Assembly: GCF_001420715.1 (NCBI RefSeq)
Contig: NZ_LJJC01000015.1
Coordinates: 398,242 to 462,241, forward strand
Source: Heyndrickxia shackletonii
GTDB taxonomy: Bacteria > Bacillota > Bacilli > Bacillales > Bacillaceae_C
Length of the DNA: 64,000 nt
Direction: 5' to 3'
Position numbers and translations under genes: made by a program. Under the pieces are notes generated by a model. That model ran no database searches. It was not told the DNA's origin and saw only the letters and a list, made by a program, of their open reading frames with translations. This document shows positions 44,180 through 52,290 of the stretch, piece after piece; the first letter of the stretch is position 1; each line of letters begins with the position of its first letter.

Positions 44180-45061
44180 ATGATTCGTAAAGCAATAATC
44201 CCAGCTGCCGGACTTGGTACGAGATTTCTCCCTGCAACAAAGGCATTACCAAAAGAAATGCTTCCGATTGTGGATAAACCAACCATTCAATACATCATTG
44301 AAGAAGCAGTTGCATCTGGAATTGAGGATATCATAATCATAAGCGGCCGCAGTAAACGTTCTATCGAGGATCACTTTGATAAATCATATGAATTAGAAGA
44401 AACCCTATTAAAGAAAAATAAATTTGGACTTCTTCAAAGCGTTCAATCTATATCAGAATTAGCAAATATCCATTATATTCGCCAAAAAGAACCAAAAGGC
44501 CTGGGGAATGCCGTTTTTTGCGCGAAAAGCTTTATTGGCCAAGAGCCTTTCGCCGTTCTATTAGGCGATGATATTGTCCAATCGACAAAGCCCTGCTTGA
44601 AACAAATGATGGATGTCTTCAATCGTTATCATTCTTCGATTGTTGGCGTTCAAGAGGTGCCATACGAAGAGGTTTCGAAATATGGGATTGTTAAACCAAA
44701 TGGCTGCGTTATGAATGAAAATGTAATTAATGTTGAAGAATTGGTCGAAAAACCAAAAAAAGAAGACGCCCCCTCACGTTTAGCTATTCTTGGTAGATAT
44801 ATTTTAAGGCCAGAGATTTTTGATATATTAAAAGACTTACCACCAAGCTCCGGCGGAGAAATTCAATTGACGGATGCTATCAATATCTTGAACAGGTCTC
44901 AAGCAGTTTTAGCGTATCACTTTCAAGGGAAACGTTATGATATTGGGGATAAAGCAGGCTTTATTAGAGCGACGATTGATTTTGCGCTCCAAAGACAAGA
45001 GTTAAAAGAAGATGTATTACAGTATTTATACGAGGTCATTGAGCGAGAAGAGAATAGATAA
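44180..45061 (+). CDS. ytdA: UTP-glucose-1-phosphate uridylyltransferase (YtdA-like)
   Basis: A 293-aa GalU-family enzyme with the nucleotidyltransferase signature AAGLGTRFLPATKALPKEMLP (residues ~9-29, within the family motif) and the sugar-binding VEKPKKEDAPS (~174-184). It makes UDP-glucose from UTP and glucose 1-phosphate. Its place beside cotS-cotSA and ahead of a UDP-glucose dehydrogenase and an epimerase matches B. subtilis ytdA-ytcA-ytcB, a sporulation-specific set, so it is probably YtdA and not the vegetative GtaB. The SD AAGGAGGGAG lies before the ATG. Confidence 0.9.
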   Translation: MIRKAIIPAAGLGTRFLPATKALPKEMLPIVDKPTIQYIIEEAVASGIEDIIIISGRSKRSIEDHFDKSYELEETLLKKNKFGLLQSVQSISELANIHYIRQKEPKGLGNAVFCAKSFIGQEPFAVLLGDDIVQSTKPCLKQMMDVFNRYHSSIVGVQEVPYEEVSKYGIVKPNGCVMNENVINVEELVEKPKKEDAPSRLAILGRYILRPEIFDILKDLPPSSGGEIQLTDAINILNRSQAVLAYHFQGKRYDIGDKAGFIRATIDFALQRQELKEDVLQYLYEVIEREENR

Positions 45062-45154
45062 TGGTTCTACTATTTTAGCCAGTGTAAATTGTTGGTCAAT
45101 AATGTTTAACCATGCAAGTAAGAGCATTTCAAAAGCAGAATAGAGGTGAAAAAT

Positions 45155-46456
45155 ATGAAAATAGGAGTAATTGGAGCAGGTTATGTTGGAACGACAACAA
45201 GTATTGTTTTGGCGAAATATGGCTATCTCGTTACCGTTGTGGATACGAATCAAGAAAAGATTCATAAACTTAATCAATCCAGGCTTCCTTTCTATGAGGA
45301 AGGACTAGAGGAACTTCTCCATGAGTATTTATTAGAGGGGAGACTTTCCTTTACTAGTAATATAGAGGACTTTATAAAACAATGTGACATATTATTCGTC
45401 ACGGTTGGCACTCCGCCTTTAGAAGACGGAAAAGCCGATTTAACTTATGTAGAAGAAGTAGTTAGCCAAATAGCGAGATTCATGGATGATTACAAGGTTA
45501 TTGTCATCAAAAGCACTGTTCCTGTAGGCACTGGGGATAAATTGAATGACATCATGATGAAGGAATTGAGCAAAAGAAATATCTCCATATCATTCGACAT
45601 AGTTTCAAATCCGGAATTTTTAAGGGAAGGGAAAGCATTACATGATGCCTTATATCCCGATAGGGTTGTAATTGGTTGTGAGTCAGAGAAAGCACGGAAT
45701 ATTATGAAAGAATTATATAAGGATGTAGACACATCCATTCTTTATACAACGATAAAAGAAGCAGAAATGATAAAATACGCCTCTAATGCATTTTTAGCTA
45801 CAAAAATATCTTTTATAAATGAGTTGGCAAGACTGTGTGAAGGAAAAGGCGTAAATATTAAACAAGTTGCAATAGGGATGGGGATGGATAAACGAATAGG
45901 TTCTGATTTTCTTCAGGCTGGTATCGGCTACGGTGGATCATGTTTTCCGAAAGATATTAAAGCATTATTAGCGTTAGCCTCCCAAGTGGACATTCCAATG
46001 CCAATTCTTGAAGCTGTTTCTTATGTGAATCAAACGCAATCAGATTGGTTTATGGAAAAAGTGAAACAAGTATTAGGCAGTTTAACCGAAAAACGTATTG
46101 CTGTTCTTGGCCTTACCTTTAAGCCACAAACAGATGATATTCGCGAAGCACCCTCTCTAAGAGTAATCGATTACCTCCTAAATAATAAAGCTACCATTGC
46201 CGCCTATGATCCCCAAGGATCCGAACATGTTAAAAAAATTTATCCGACTGTCAAATATACGCTGACCCCTCTTGAAGCTCTGGAAGGCGCAGATGCTGTT
46301 TTGATTTTAACAGAATGGAAAGAAATCCTAGAAATTGATTGGAAACATGCAAAATCTTTATTATCCAATCCCCTTCTATTTGACGGAAGAAATACCCTGT
46401 CTCCTTCAAAAATGGTGGAATTGGGATACCGCTATTTTGGGGTAGGCAATTTTTAA
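45155..46456 (+). CDS. ytcA: UDP-glucose 6-dehydrogenase (YtcA-like)
   Basis: A 433-aa nucleotide-sugar dehydrogenase. It has a Rossmann motif GVIGAGYVGTTTS (~4-16), the conserved VGTPP, SNPEFLREGKA, and the catalytic Cys in GYGGSCFPKDI (~260). It oxidises UDP-glucose to UDP-glucuronate with 2 NAD+. It follows ytdA by 93 nt and precedes the epimerase. The ATG at 45155 has GAGGTG 7 nt upstream; the GTG at 45146 overlaps that SD. Confidence 0.92.
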   Translation: MKIGVIGAGYVGTTTSIVLAKYGYLVTVVDTNQEKIHKLNQSRLPFYEEGLEELLHEYLLEGRLSFTSNIEDFIKQCDILFVTVGTPPLEDGKADLTYVEEVVSQIARFMDDYKVIVIKSTVPVGTGDKLNDIMMKELSKRNISISFDIVSNPEFLREGKALHDALYPDRVVIGCESEKARNIMKELYKDVDTSILYTTIKEAEMIKYASNAFLATKISFINELARLCEGKGVNIKQVAIGMGMDKRIGSDFLQAGIGYGGSCFPKDIKALLALASQVDIPMPILEAVSYVNQTQSDWFMEKVKQVLGSLTEKRIAVLGLTFKPQTDDIREAPSLRVIDYLLNNKATIAAYDPQGSEHVKKIYPTVKYTLTPLEALEGADAVLILTEWKEILEIDWKHAKSLLSNPLLFDGRNTLSPSKMVELGYRYFGVGNF

Positions 46457-46511
46457 TCATGAGCAGTACTTCCTGCCAGTATTAATTACATGAATAAAGG
46501 AGTTCTTTAAG

Positions 46512-47501
46512 GTGCAGCAAAATGATAAATATATATTCGTAACTGGATGTGCAGGTTTTATCGGGTTTCATTTATCGATGCGCCTATTAGACGAAGGATA
46601 TAGCATTTTAGGTATTGATAACTTAAATGATTACTATGATCAAACCTTAAAATATGACCGTCTTGAAATATTGAAAAAATCAAAGAATTTTATTTTTATT
46701 AAAGGCTCCATCGAAAATATGGAATTATTAAGCAGTCTTTTTAAGCAGTACGAAATAGAGAAAGTTGTTCATTTGGCCGCCCAGGCCGGTGTCAGGTACA
46801 GTTTAGAAAATCCTCACGCCTATATTCAATCCAATCTTGTTGGGTTTGCAAATATATTAGAATGTTGTAAAGAACATCAAATCAAGCATTTAATTTACGC
46901 ATCGTCCAGTTCCGTTTATGGAAATAACAAGCAAGTTCCATTTTCCGTTAGTGATCGGGTTGATCAGCCCATTAGCTTGTATGCTGCTACGAAAAAAGCA
47001 AATGAACTAATGGCATATACGTACAGTCACCTGTATAAACTTCCGACCACCGGACTAAGGTTCTTCACTGTTTATGGTCCGTGGGGACGGCCTGATATGG
47101 CCTATTTTATCTTTTCTAATGCTATTATCAAACAGGAGCCATTAAATTTATTTAACTACGGAAATATGAAAAGAGATTTCACCTATATTGATGACATAAT
47201 AGAATCGATATTTCGCTTATTAGAGAAAGGTCTCCCTATCGACTTATCACCACCATATAAAATTTATAATATCGGGAACCATCAACCTGTTAAGCTGCAT
47301 GATTTTATCCAAGTACTAGAGGACCAACTCGGTATGAGGGCGAATAAAAATTTCCTTCCGATTCAACCAGGAGATGTTCAAGAAACTTTTGCTGATATTG
47401 AGGATATAGTAAAGTTCATTGACTATCGACCCAAAACAAATATTGAGGATGGGATAAGAAATTTCGTTAAATGGTTTAAAGAGTACTATAATCTTTCATA
47501 A
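46512..47501 (+). CDS. ytcB: NAD-dependent nucleotide-sugar epimerase (YtcB-like, UDP-glucuronate 4-epimerase type)
   Basis: A 329-aa extended SDR: cofactor motif GCAGFIG (~12-18), GIDNLNDYYD, YASSSSVYG (~136), active-site YAATKK (~158) and the CapI-type FFTVYGPWGRPDMAYF (~187-202). It most likely converts UDP-glucuronate to UDP-galacturonate, which fits directly after the UDP-glucose dehydrogenase. The product would feed coat or crust polysaccharide made with CotSA. It starts at a GTG 9 nt after AAAGGAG. B. subtilis ytcC is absent downstream; a dispersed repeat follows instead. Confidence 0.9.
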   Translation: MQQNDKYIFVTGCAGFIGFHLSMRLLDEGYSILGIDNLNDYYDQTLKYDRLEILKKSKNFIFIKGSIENMELLSSLFKQYEIEKVVHLAAQAGVRYSLENPHAYIQSNLVGFANILECCKEHQIKHLIYASSSSVYGNNKQVPFSVSDRVDQPISLYAATKKANELMAYTYSHLYKLPTTGLRFFTVYGPWGRPDMAYFIFSNAIIKQEPLNLFNYGNMKRDFTYIDDIIESIFRLLEKGLPIDLSPPYKIYNIGNHQPVKLHDFIQVLEDQLGMRANKNFLPIQPGDVQETFADIEDIVKFIDYRPKTNIEDGIRNFVKWFKEYYNLS

Positions 47502-47520
47502 CTTCATGTTTCGGATAAGA

Positions 47521-47704
47521 AAAGCGCAAGCGCCGCAGCTCTAGCGTACGGATTTCGTAGTCGCTCACCTCGGGATCAAGGAAACATAGTGAGGCAGTTC
47601 ACGAACAAGTGAAAATAAGCATTCCCATTTTCAACTGATGTTGACTTATCGTAGGGAGGAGGCGGAGAAATCCGCTAGCCGATATCTGCTTACGCTAGAC
47701 AAGG
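47521..47704 (+). repeat. Structured dispersed repeat, copy B
   Basis: Starts AAAGCGCAAGCGCC, contains the invariant GATGTTGACTTATCGTAGGG (47638-47657), and ends CTAGCCGATATCTGC...TAGACAAGG. Its internal hairpin is GTGAAAAT...ATTTTCA, differing from copy A in both arms in a pairing-preserving way. Located between ytcB and a coat-type gene. Confidence 0.88.
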
Positions 47705-47764
47705 TTGAATTTGTTAATAATTTGTAAGTTAAAACATTTTATATTTTCTTACCCTTATACAAAT

Positions 47765-47790
47765 AACCTTAGTTCAATAAAACTAAGGTT
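47765..47790. terminator. Terminator between ytcB and 47816-48481
   Basis: AACCTTAGTT-CAATAA-AACTAAGGTT between convergent genes; the T-tract is weak on both sides. Confidence 0.6.
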
Positions 47791-47815
47791 CCTTTATATG
47801 TCTTTTTCTATTTAA

Positions 47816-48481
47816 TTATGGAATATGAACAGTTTTAATATGAATGAACTTCCAAAATACTTTTTGTCCATTTGCCGTTATCAATTCAATAATATTATTA
47901 GAAACTTGCTTCACTAAACCAATCTTATCTGGATTATCTCCTAAATCAAATACGAGTAATTTCCCCTCATATTTTTTTAATTGCTCTTCAAATGAACGTG
48001 CTAATGGAAAATTAGTTGGAACAACAGGAAGATCCTTATTTTCTAAAGTATATGGAGTTAATTGATGGGAATAAGGAGTAAACCACTTTACATGCTGCAT
48101 AGATATAAATACTGTTTTGTATACAGGTGAGTAAAACACGATATAGTCATTTAAGACACTCGTAATATATCCGTGGATGGATCTGTTTCCGGTAATGAAT
48201 AATTCAAGAAATTGTCCTTTTGAATGGTTTAATGTTTTCCGATAGGAAATAGGCTCAGATTCATTAAAAATAAGCAGGGTATCTGGAGGATCTTCTGTAA
48301 CTTCTTTCTCTATTTTTTCTTTGATGCAATGTATATGAATTAAAGGAATATAAAGAAATTGCTTTCCATCATATATCACAAGGATGTCTAAACCTACATC
48401 AATTAATATCCCAGAAATAAATGTTTTCCCAGATATCTCAATCTCGACTTCTTGACCAAGAAAGCTGTTTATCCCATTCAA
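47816..48481 (-). CDS. Sm-like (CotB N-domain/DUF2642-type) coat-associated protein
   Basis: A 221-aa protein with three repeated beta-rich modules of the kind V-x-I-x(3-5)-G-x(2-3)-G-x-L-x-D-(V)-x-x-D-(Y/I)-(I/L)-V-(I/F)-Y: GQEVEIEISGKTF.., GQFLELFITGNRS.. and EGKLLVFDLGDNP... Such modules also form the N-terminal part of CotB next door (TGKLMDVKPDYLVIY). It is therefore probably a CotB-related coat protein without the basic repeat tail. The start is TTG 8 nt after AAAGGAGG. Its exact family name is uncertain. Confidence 0.65.
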   Translation of the reverse strand: MNGINSFLGQEVEIEISGKTFISGILIDVGLDILVIYDGKQFLYIPLIHIHCIKEKIEKEVTEDPPDTLLIFNESEPISYRKTLNHSKGQFLELFITGNRSIHGYITSVLNDYIVFYSPVYKTVFISMQHVKWFTPYSHQLTPYTLENKDLPVVPTNFPLARSFEEQLKKYEGKLLVFDLGDNPDKIGLVKQVSNNIIELITANGQKVFWKFIHIKTVHIP

Positions 48482-48522
48482 TAACTAGACCTCCTTTCAA
48501 AACTGCTAGCATTCGTATAAAA

Positions 48523-48591
48523 ATGGGTGCATTTCATTTTGTCTCGTTGAAGACATGCTACTGAGCAAAGAGCTTTTCACAATGCACCCAT
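48523..48591 (-). terminator. Long-loop terminator of cotB
   Basis: On the minus strand ATGGGTGCATT, 47 nt, AATGCACCCAT then TTTTTAT. The 11-bp stem is perfect, but the loop is unusually long and could contain further structure. It lies 36 nt after the cotB stop. Confidence 0.55.
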
Positions 48592-48626
48592 CTTATGAAA
48601 TAGTAAAAATATTTTCGCTGTAATAA

Positions 48627-49904
48627 TTATGACAATGGTCTCCAGTCATAACTAACGGATCTGACGATTGATTCAAGTCTTCTTGTTGTTCTAGAGGAGC
48701 TGCTGCTTGTTCTTCGATTACGGCGTCTGCTTGAACGTCTGCGTCTATTTGTTCGGTTGCTGCTGCTTGTGCGTCTGCGTCTACTTGTTCGGTAACTACT
48801 ACTTGTGCGTCTGCGTCTACTTGTTCGGTTACTGCTGCTTGTGCGTCTGCGTCTACTTGTTCGGTTGCTGCTGCTTGTGCGTCTGCGTCTACTTGTTCGG
48901 TTGCTGCTGCTTGTGCGTCTACGTCTACTTGTTCGGTTACTGCTGCTGCTTGTGCTTCTGTGTCTACTGGTACGGCGTCCTCTACTTGTGCTTCTATTTT
49001 CACTCGATTCACGATCTTCGCTCTCGCCCCAAATTCCACTAGATTCTCTTTGCCCGCTTGTAATGGAGGAGGTAACCGGAAAATTTTCACTGCTTGATTC
49101 ATCCATAATATTGTCCGTTTGCTCTTCTTGCTGATTATTATTTTGCTGCTGTTTCATTGCTCCTTTAGGCCCGATACTTATATTTCTTACATGAAATGGA
49201 TTTATACGGTATAGTTCTTGATTATTCGCAAGGGTAAAGAATCCTTCAGAATTATCAACAAATATTCCTTCTAATGCTTCAGGACCTTTCCGATTAATAG
49301 ATACCCAGTTATGGGTCAACAGTGAGCAAAGATGATTAAAATCTGACCCTCTAAGAAAATTTGTCATCACCGGGTCTTCTGTTTTTTCTTCCATTACCCA
49401 AGTTGAAGATTCAACAGAATCTTCCTCGCCATCATTTTCATTACTTTCGAGTTCCATAATACTTTTAATGTGAGGCAAGTAATAATACACAATTCCGTCA
49501 TCATCTGTACTAAGAACTAAGTAGTCACTGCCTACTTCTAACAGCTTTCCTTGCTTTGAATCTGGACCGCCTTGGTCAATTTGAATTTTCTTATTCAAAA
49601 AATTAGTTAATAAACTTAAAAAGTTATCTTCTTGATAGAAAAATGGATTCTCTTCCTGGGCATTGTTCGTTTGAGCTGCATTTGTTTTGGAATCTTCTGT
49701 AATGCTTTTGATGTGTTCCGATCGATAGTAAATGATTTTATTATCAGCATAAATTACAAGATAATCTGGTTTTACGTCCATAAGTTTTCCAGTTTTAGAT
49801 TCAGGTCCGCCTCTATATACGGTTATATTTTTGCTTAATAACGAGTGGGGTATTTTTAAGGTAGGCTGAGTCCGATTTGAGTAATTCATATTGCCACTCT
49901 CCAT
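48627..49904 (-). CDS. cotB: Spore coat protein CotB
   Basis: A 425-aa protein. The N-terminal ~250 residues contain three Sm-like modules (VYRGGPESKTGKLMDVKPDY, GGPDSKQGKLLEVGSDY, RKGPEALEGIFV). A Gln/Asn/Ser-rich linker, a Ser/Arg domain with six 12-residue NRTSRRRRTSSS repeats (~323-392) and the ending SIVRSVSYDWRPLS follow. This is the CotB layout: in B. subtilis the Ser/Lys-rich tail is phosphorylated by CotH, encoded next here too. It is an outer-coat, surface-exposed protein. The ATG at 49904 lies 6-7 nt after AAGGAGG; the frame from 49922 overlaps the SD. Confidence 0.9.
   Translation of the reverse strand: MESGNMNYSNRTQPTLKIPHSLLSKNITVYRGGPESKTGKLMDVKPDYLVIYADNKIIYYRSEHIKSITEDSKTNAAQTNNAQEENPFFYQEDNFLSLLTNFLNKKIQIDQGGPDSKQGKLLEVGSDYLVLSTDDDGIVYYYLPHIKSIMELESNENDGEEDSVESSTWVMEEKTEDPVMTNFLRGSDFNHLCSLLTHNWVSINRKGPEALEGIFVDNSEGFFTLANNQELYRINPFHVRNISIGPKGAMKQQQNNNQQEEQTDNIMDESSSENFPVTSSITSGQRESSGIWGESEDRESSENRSTSRGRRTSRHRSTSSSSNRTSRRRRTSSSNRTSRRRRTSSSNRTSRRRRTSSSNRTSRRRRTSSSYRTSRRRRTSSSNRTNRRRRSSRRRNRRTSSSSSRTTRRLESIVRSVSYDWRPLS
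48729..48938 (-). repeat. Tandem 36-bp repeats in the CotB tail
   Basis: Six units of NRTSRRRRTSSS (one Y variant, last one degenerate). The DNA repeats leave two other frames open as well, giving long shadow ORFs on both strands. Confidence 0.9.
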
Positions 49905-50089
49905 TTTTATCCTCCTTGTCATTTATCCATTAGGGTTATTCATACTGTATATATACGTGTCTATTAAAATCTTGAAACGGGATAAATAACTATTTATAAT
50001 AAATTCAACTTTAGCCTATATGGAATGTTGACTCACTTATAGTGTAAGCAATAATATGGAAGGTAAATGAAATACTTTTCTATCATTTA

Positions 50090-51181
50090 TCAGTCAAGTT
50101 TATTTATTTTTGATCTTAAATAATCGTTTCTTAATTCGATAAACTGGAGTATAAGATTTGGTTCCTCTTTAAACTTTTCAACTTGATCTTTTTTATACGG
50201 ATCCATTAAAATATAGGGGTGAAGTAAGTTAAATAACTGCTCGACTTTTGGCTTCATATACTCCACAGTAAACTGATTCGATAAAAATTCCATCAACAAA
50301 CCTTGATATTTTTTTCTAAAAGAATCCACATCTAATAACCGAGCTGTTAATGTATTAAATCCTTCAATTCGAACATAATCTTCCTGCATATATTTCCCGT
50401 TTACATCCCTTCCCCATGTTGCATCATAATCCCATGGAATAATTTCAAACAATCCCGTGTCTCCATTTCGATACAATGCATAGTTATGAACAAAACCATC
50501 ATAATTTTGAGTAAGAACAACGCCAGCCAGCCATCTTAAATATTTTTCAACATCCAAATGATGAACGATTTCCTTCTCAAACTCACCCTTTAATAAAGTG
50601 TTAATGATAAATATAAGTTCTTGAAGATAATGATCATCACTATCTTTTCCGTATTTCTTCTCATACCCTAATAATAATGATTTTTTTGTTTCATCATCTA
50701 GTTCACTTATGAGTGAAAAATTTGCATCTCCATCTACTGCATAAAAAATCGACCCGTCAGGGAGGCTTCTCCTCTTCAAAAAATGTTCATCTACGGATTC
50801 TAATTCCAGATAAATTCCTTCTTGTCGACCATTTAATTGGAGAAAAATATATTGGGACTCGGGAGATAGAACGCCTATATCTGCGAAAAAATCGAGGGAA
50901 AGTTTATTTCTTATCATAGAAGGATCCTTATATTCCGCATTTAGATGAATTTCTTTTTTCCCTTTATAATTACTAGGTTTATAAAAAGAGATATTATAGG
51001 ACTTTTTTGCAAGCTTCCGAATATGGGAACCCCTGTATACAACATCAATATCGAATTTTTTTTGATTAATGGTCAGCTTCCCCGGAACAGGTTCATCATT
51101 CCAAATATCCTTTTTCAACTCCCTCAAGTCTAAAGGATGAACATATAAATGATAATTGATCATTTGTTCGTGTTTTGCCAT
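50090..51181 (-). CDS. cotH: Spore coat protein kinase CotH
   Basis: A 363-aa protein, equal in length to B. subtilis CotH. Visible family blocks are VYRGSHIRKLAKKSYNISF (~50-68), the metal/phosphate-binding Asp in IIPWDYDATWGRD (~249-261), and QNYDGFVHNYALYR. CotH is an atypical Ser/Thr kinase that phosphorylates CotB and CotG and controls outer-coat assembly. cotB lies downstream and a CotG-like gene is divergent from it, as in B. subtilis. The ATG has AAAGGCAGGTG 6 nt upstream. The 650-bp upstream region holds two copies of the dispersed repeat. Confidence 0.93.
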   Translation of the reverse strand: MAKHEQMINYHLYVHPLDLRELKKDIWNDEPVPGKLTINQKKFDIDVVYRGSHIRKLAKKSYNISFYKPSNYKGKKEIHLNAEYKDPSMIRNKLSLDFFADIGVLSPESQYIFLQLNGRQEGIYLELESVDEHFLKRRSLPDGSIFYAVDGDANFSLISELDDETKKSLLLGYEKKYGKDSDDHYLQELIFIINTLLKGEFEKEIVHHLDVEKYLRWLAGVVLTQNYDGFVHNYALYRNGDTGLFEIIPWDYDATWGRDVNGKYMQEDYVRIEGFNTLTARLLDVDSFRKKYQGLLMEFLSNQFTVEYMKPKVEQLFNLLHPYILMDPYKKDQVEKFKEEPNLILQFIELRNDYLRSKINKLD

Positions 51182-51210
51182 AAATGAACACCTGCCTTTT
51201 CTAAGCTTTT

Positions 51211-51405
51211 GCTTTTCTTATTGTCTAGCTTCAGCTCCTATAGACTAGTGGACTTCCGGGGCTCCTCCCTACGATAAGTCAACATCAAGTGAAATTTGAA
51301 GTGCTAATTTCACCAGTTCGTGAACTACCTCACTGTGTTTCCTTTATCTCAGTCGAAGCCCCTACAGTCCATACGTCTATGGGCGAGGAGCTTACGCTTT
51401 TCTTA
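51211..51405 (-). repeat. Structured dispersed repeat, copy C (inverted)
   Basis: Minus-strand copy with the invariant block at 51267-51286 and hairpin GTGAAATT...AAATTTCAC. Its arms differ from the others but still pair: AAGCTCC/GGAGCT, TAGAC/GTCTA, GGACT/AGTCC and GGGGCT/AGCCCC. Lies just upstream of cotH. Confidence 0.9.
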
Positions 51406-51552
51406 TTTATTGTTATGAAAAAAAAGCAGGCATTGACACATGAATCATTTATCTATTTTTTTTTCGAAATATACACGAATGTCTCATACATTTTTGTAGG
51501 ATACACGTACCATATAGCAATGAAAGATATATGGGAATCTTTCTAGCATTAG

Positions 51553-51735
51553 AAAAGCGCAAGCGCCTTGCCCAACGGCGTACGGATTTCGTAGTCTCAA
51601 GCTCGAGATATAGGAAACACGGCGAGGTTCCTCAGGAGCCGATGTTGACTTATCGTAGGGATGAGACGGAGAAATCCGCTAGCCGATAGGCGCTGGTGAA
51701 ATTTGAAGTGCCAATTTCACTTGTAGCTAGACAAT
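51553..51735 (+). repeat. Structured dispersed repeat, copy D with displaced hairpin
   Basis: Starts AAAAGCGCAAGCGCC with the invariant block at 51640-51659. The GTGAAATT hairpin is absent from its usual place and instead found inverted at 51695-51720, after GATAGGCGCT. Stems GTCTCA/TGAGAC and ACGG/CCGT-type arms are preserved. Copies C and D flank 147 bp in opposite orientation. Confidence 0.9.
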
Positions 51736-51752
51736 GCATAGACCTGTTAAAA

Positions 51753-51778
51753 ACTTATGAGTTGAAAATCATATATTT
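51753..51778 (+). promoter_or_regulatory. Candidate sigma-K promoter of cotG-like gene
   Basis: AC, 15 nt, CATATATTT: one mismatch to CATANNNTA and a spacer one short. It lies 53 nt before the start. Confidence 0.4.
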
Positions 51779-51830
51779 TCTTATCTCATAAAAAAGATTC
51801 AAATCTTTCAATGCTTAAAGGAGGTTAACC

Positions 51831-52202
51831 ATGAGTAATTATTCTTCTAGAGATATTCGACGTGCTGTTGAAAATGGCAATATCTCTGGCTTAATTGATT
51901 TTATGCTGCAAGATCCAAGCTCAGGGCGCAGATCTCGGACATCTCGTCGCAGAAGTTCTAGGCGCCGTACTAGTCGTTGGACATCTCGTCGTACTTCGCG
52001 GCGTAATACGGGCAGATCCCGTCGCCGTACTTCTCGTTGGACTTCTCGATGGACACGTCGCCGTACTTCGCGACGTCGAACTTCCAGGCGCCGCACTTCC
52101 CGGCGTCGCACTTCCGGGCGCAGGACTTCCCAGTATAGAACAACAAACAGAGTGTGGAAAGATGGAAATATGTGGTCACTTACTTTAGTAAAAAAAGATT
52201 AA
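51831..52202 (+). CDS. CotG-like Arg/Ser/Thr-repeat spore coat protein
   Basis: A 123-aa protein. A short acidic N domain (DIRRAVENGNISGLIDFMLQ, ~8-27) is followed by about 14 tandem RRRTS/RWTS-type repeats (~32-104) and the end VWKDGNMWSLTLVKKD. Its position, divergent from cotH, its size and its basic Ser/Thr repeats match CotG, the main CotH substrate in B. subtilis. SD AAAGGAGG lies 7 nt before the ATG. The repeat sequence itself is not that of B. subtilis CotG, so equivalence is by position and composition. Confidence 0.75.
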   Translation: MSNYSSRDIRRAVENGNISGLIDFMLQDPSSGRRSRTSRRRSSRRRTSRWTSRRTSRRNTGRSRRRTSRWTSRWTRRRTSRRRTSRRRTSRRRTSGRRTSQYRTTNRVWKDGNMWSLTLVKKD

Positions 52203-52213
52203 TTTATTTTTTG

Positions 52214-52246
52214 AAGAGGAGCCGTGCTGTCTCCTCTTTCATTTTG
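52214..52246 (+). terminator. Rho-independent terminator of cotG-like gene
   Basis: AAGAGGAG-(9 nt)-CTCCTCTT followed by TCATTTT. Confidence 0.75.
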
Positions 52247-52290
52247 GGGGAATATCAAAATTCATTCAGGTTAATCCATCATTGTTTTCA

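Noticed and set aside
44180-45061. Vegetative GtaB
   Set aside because: Gene order with cotS-cotSA and ytcA-ytcB points to the sporulation paralogue YtdA; sequence alone would not decide.
48593-49102. 169-aa acidic repeat protein as a gene
   Set aside because: It overlaps cotB in another frame with no SD; its periodicity is that of the CotB-coding repeats. Kept only as a low-interest observation.
51289-51546. 85-aa plus-strand ORF between cotH and cotG-like gene
   Set aside because: It starts inside dispersed repeat copy C, lacks an SD and resembles no protein.
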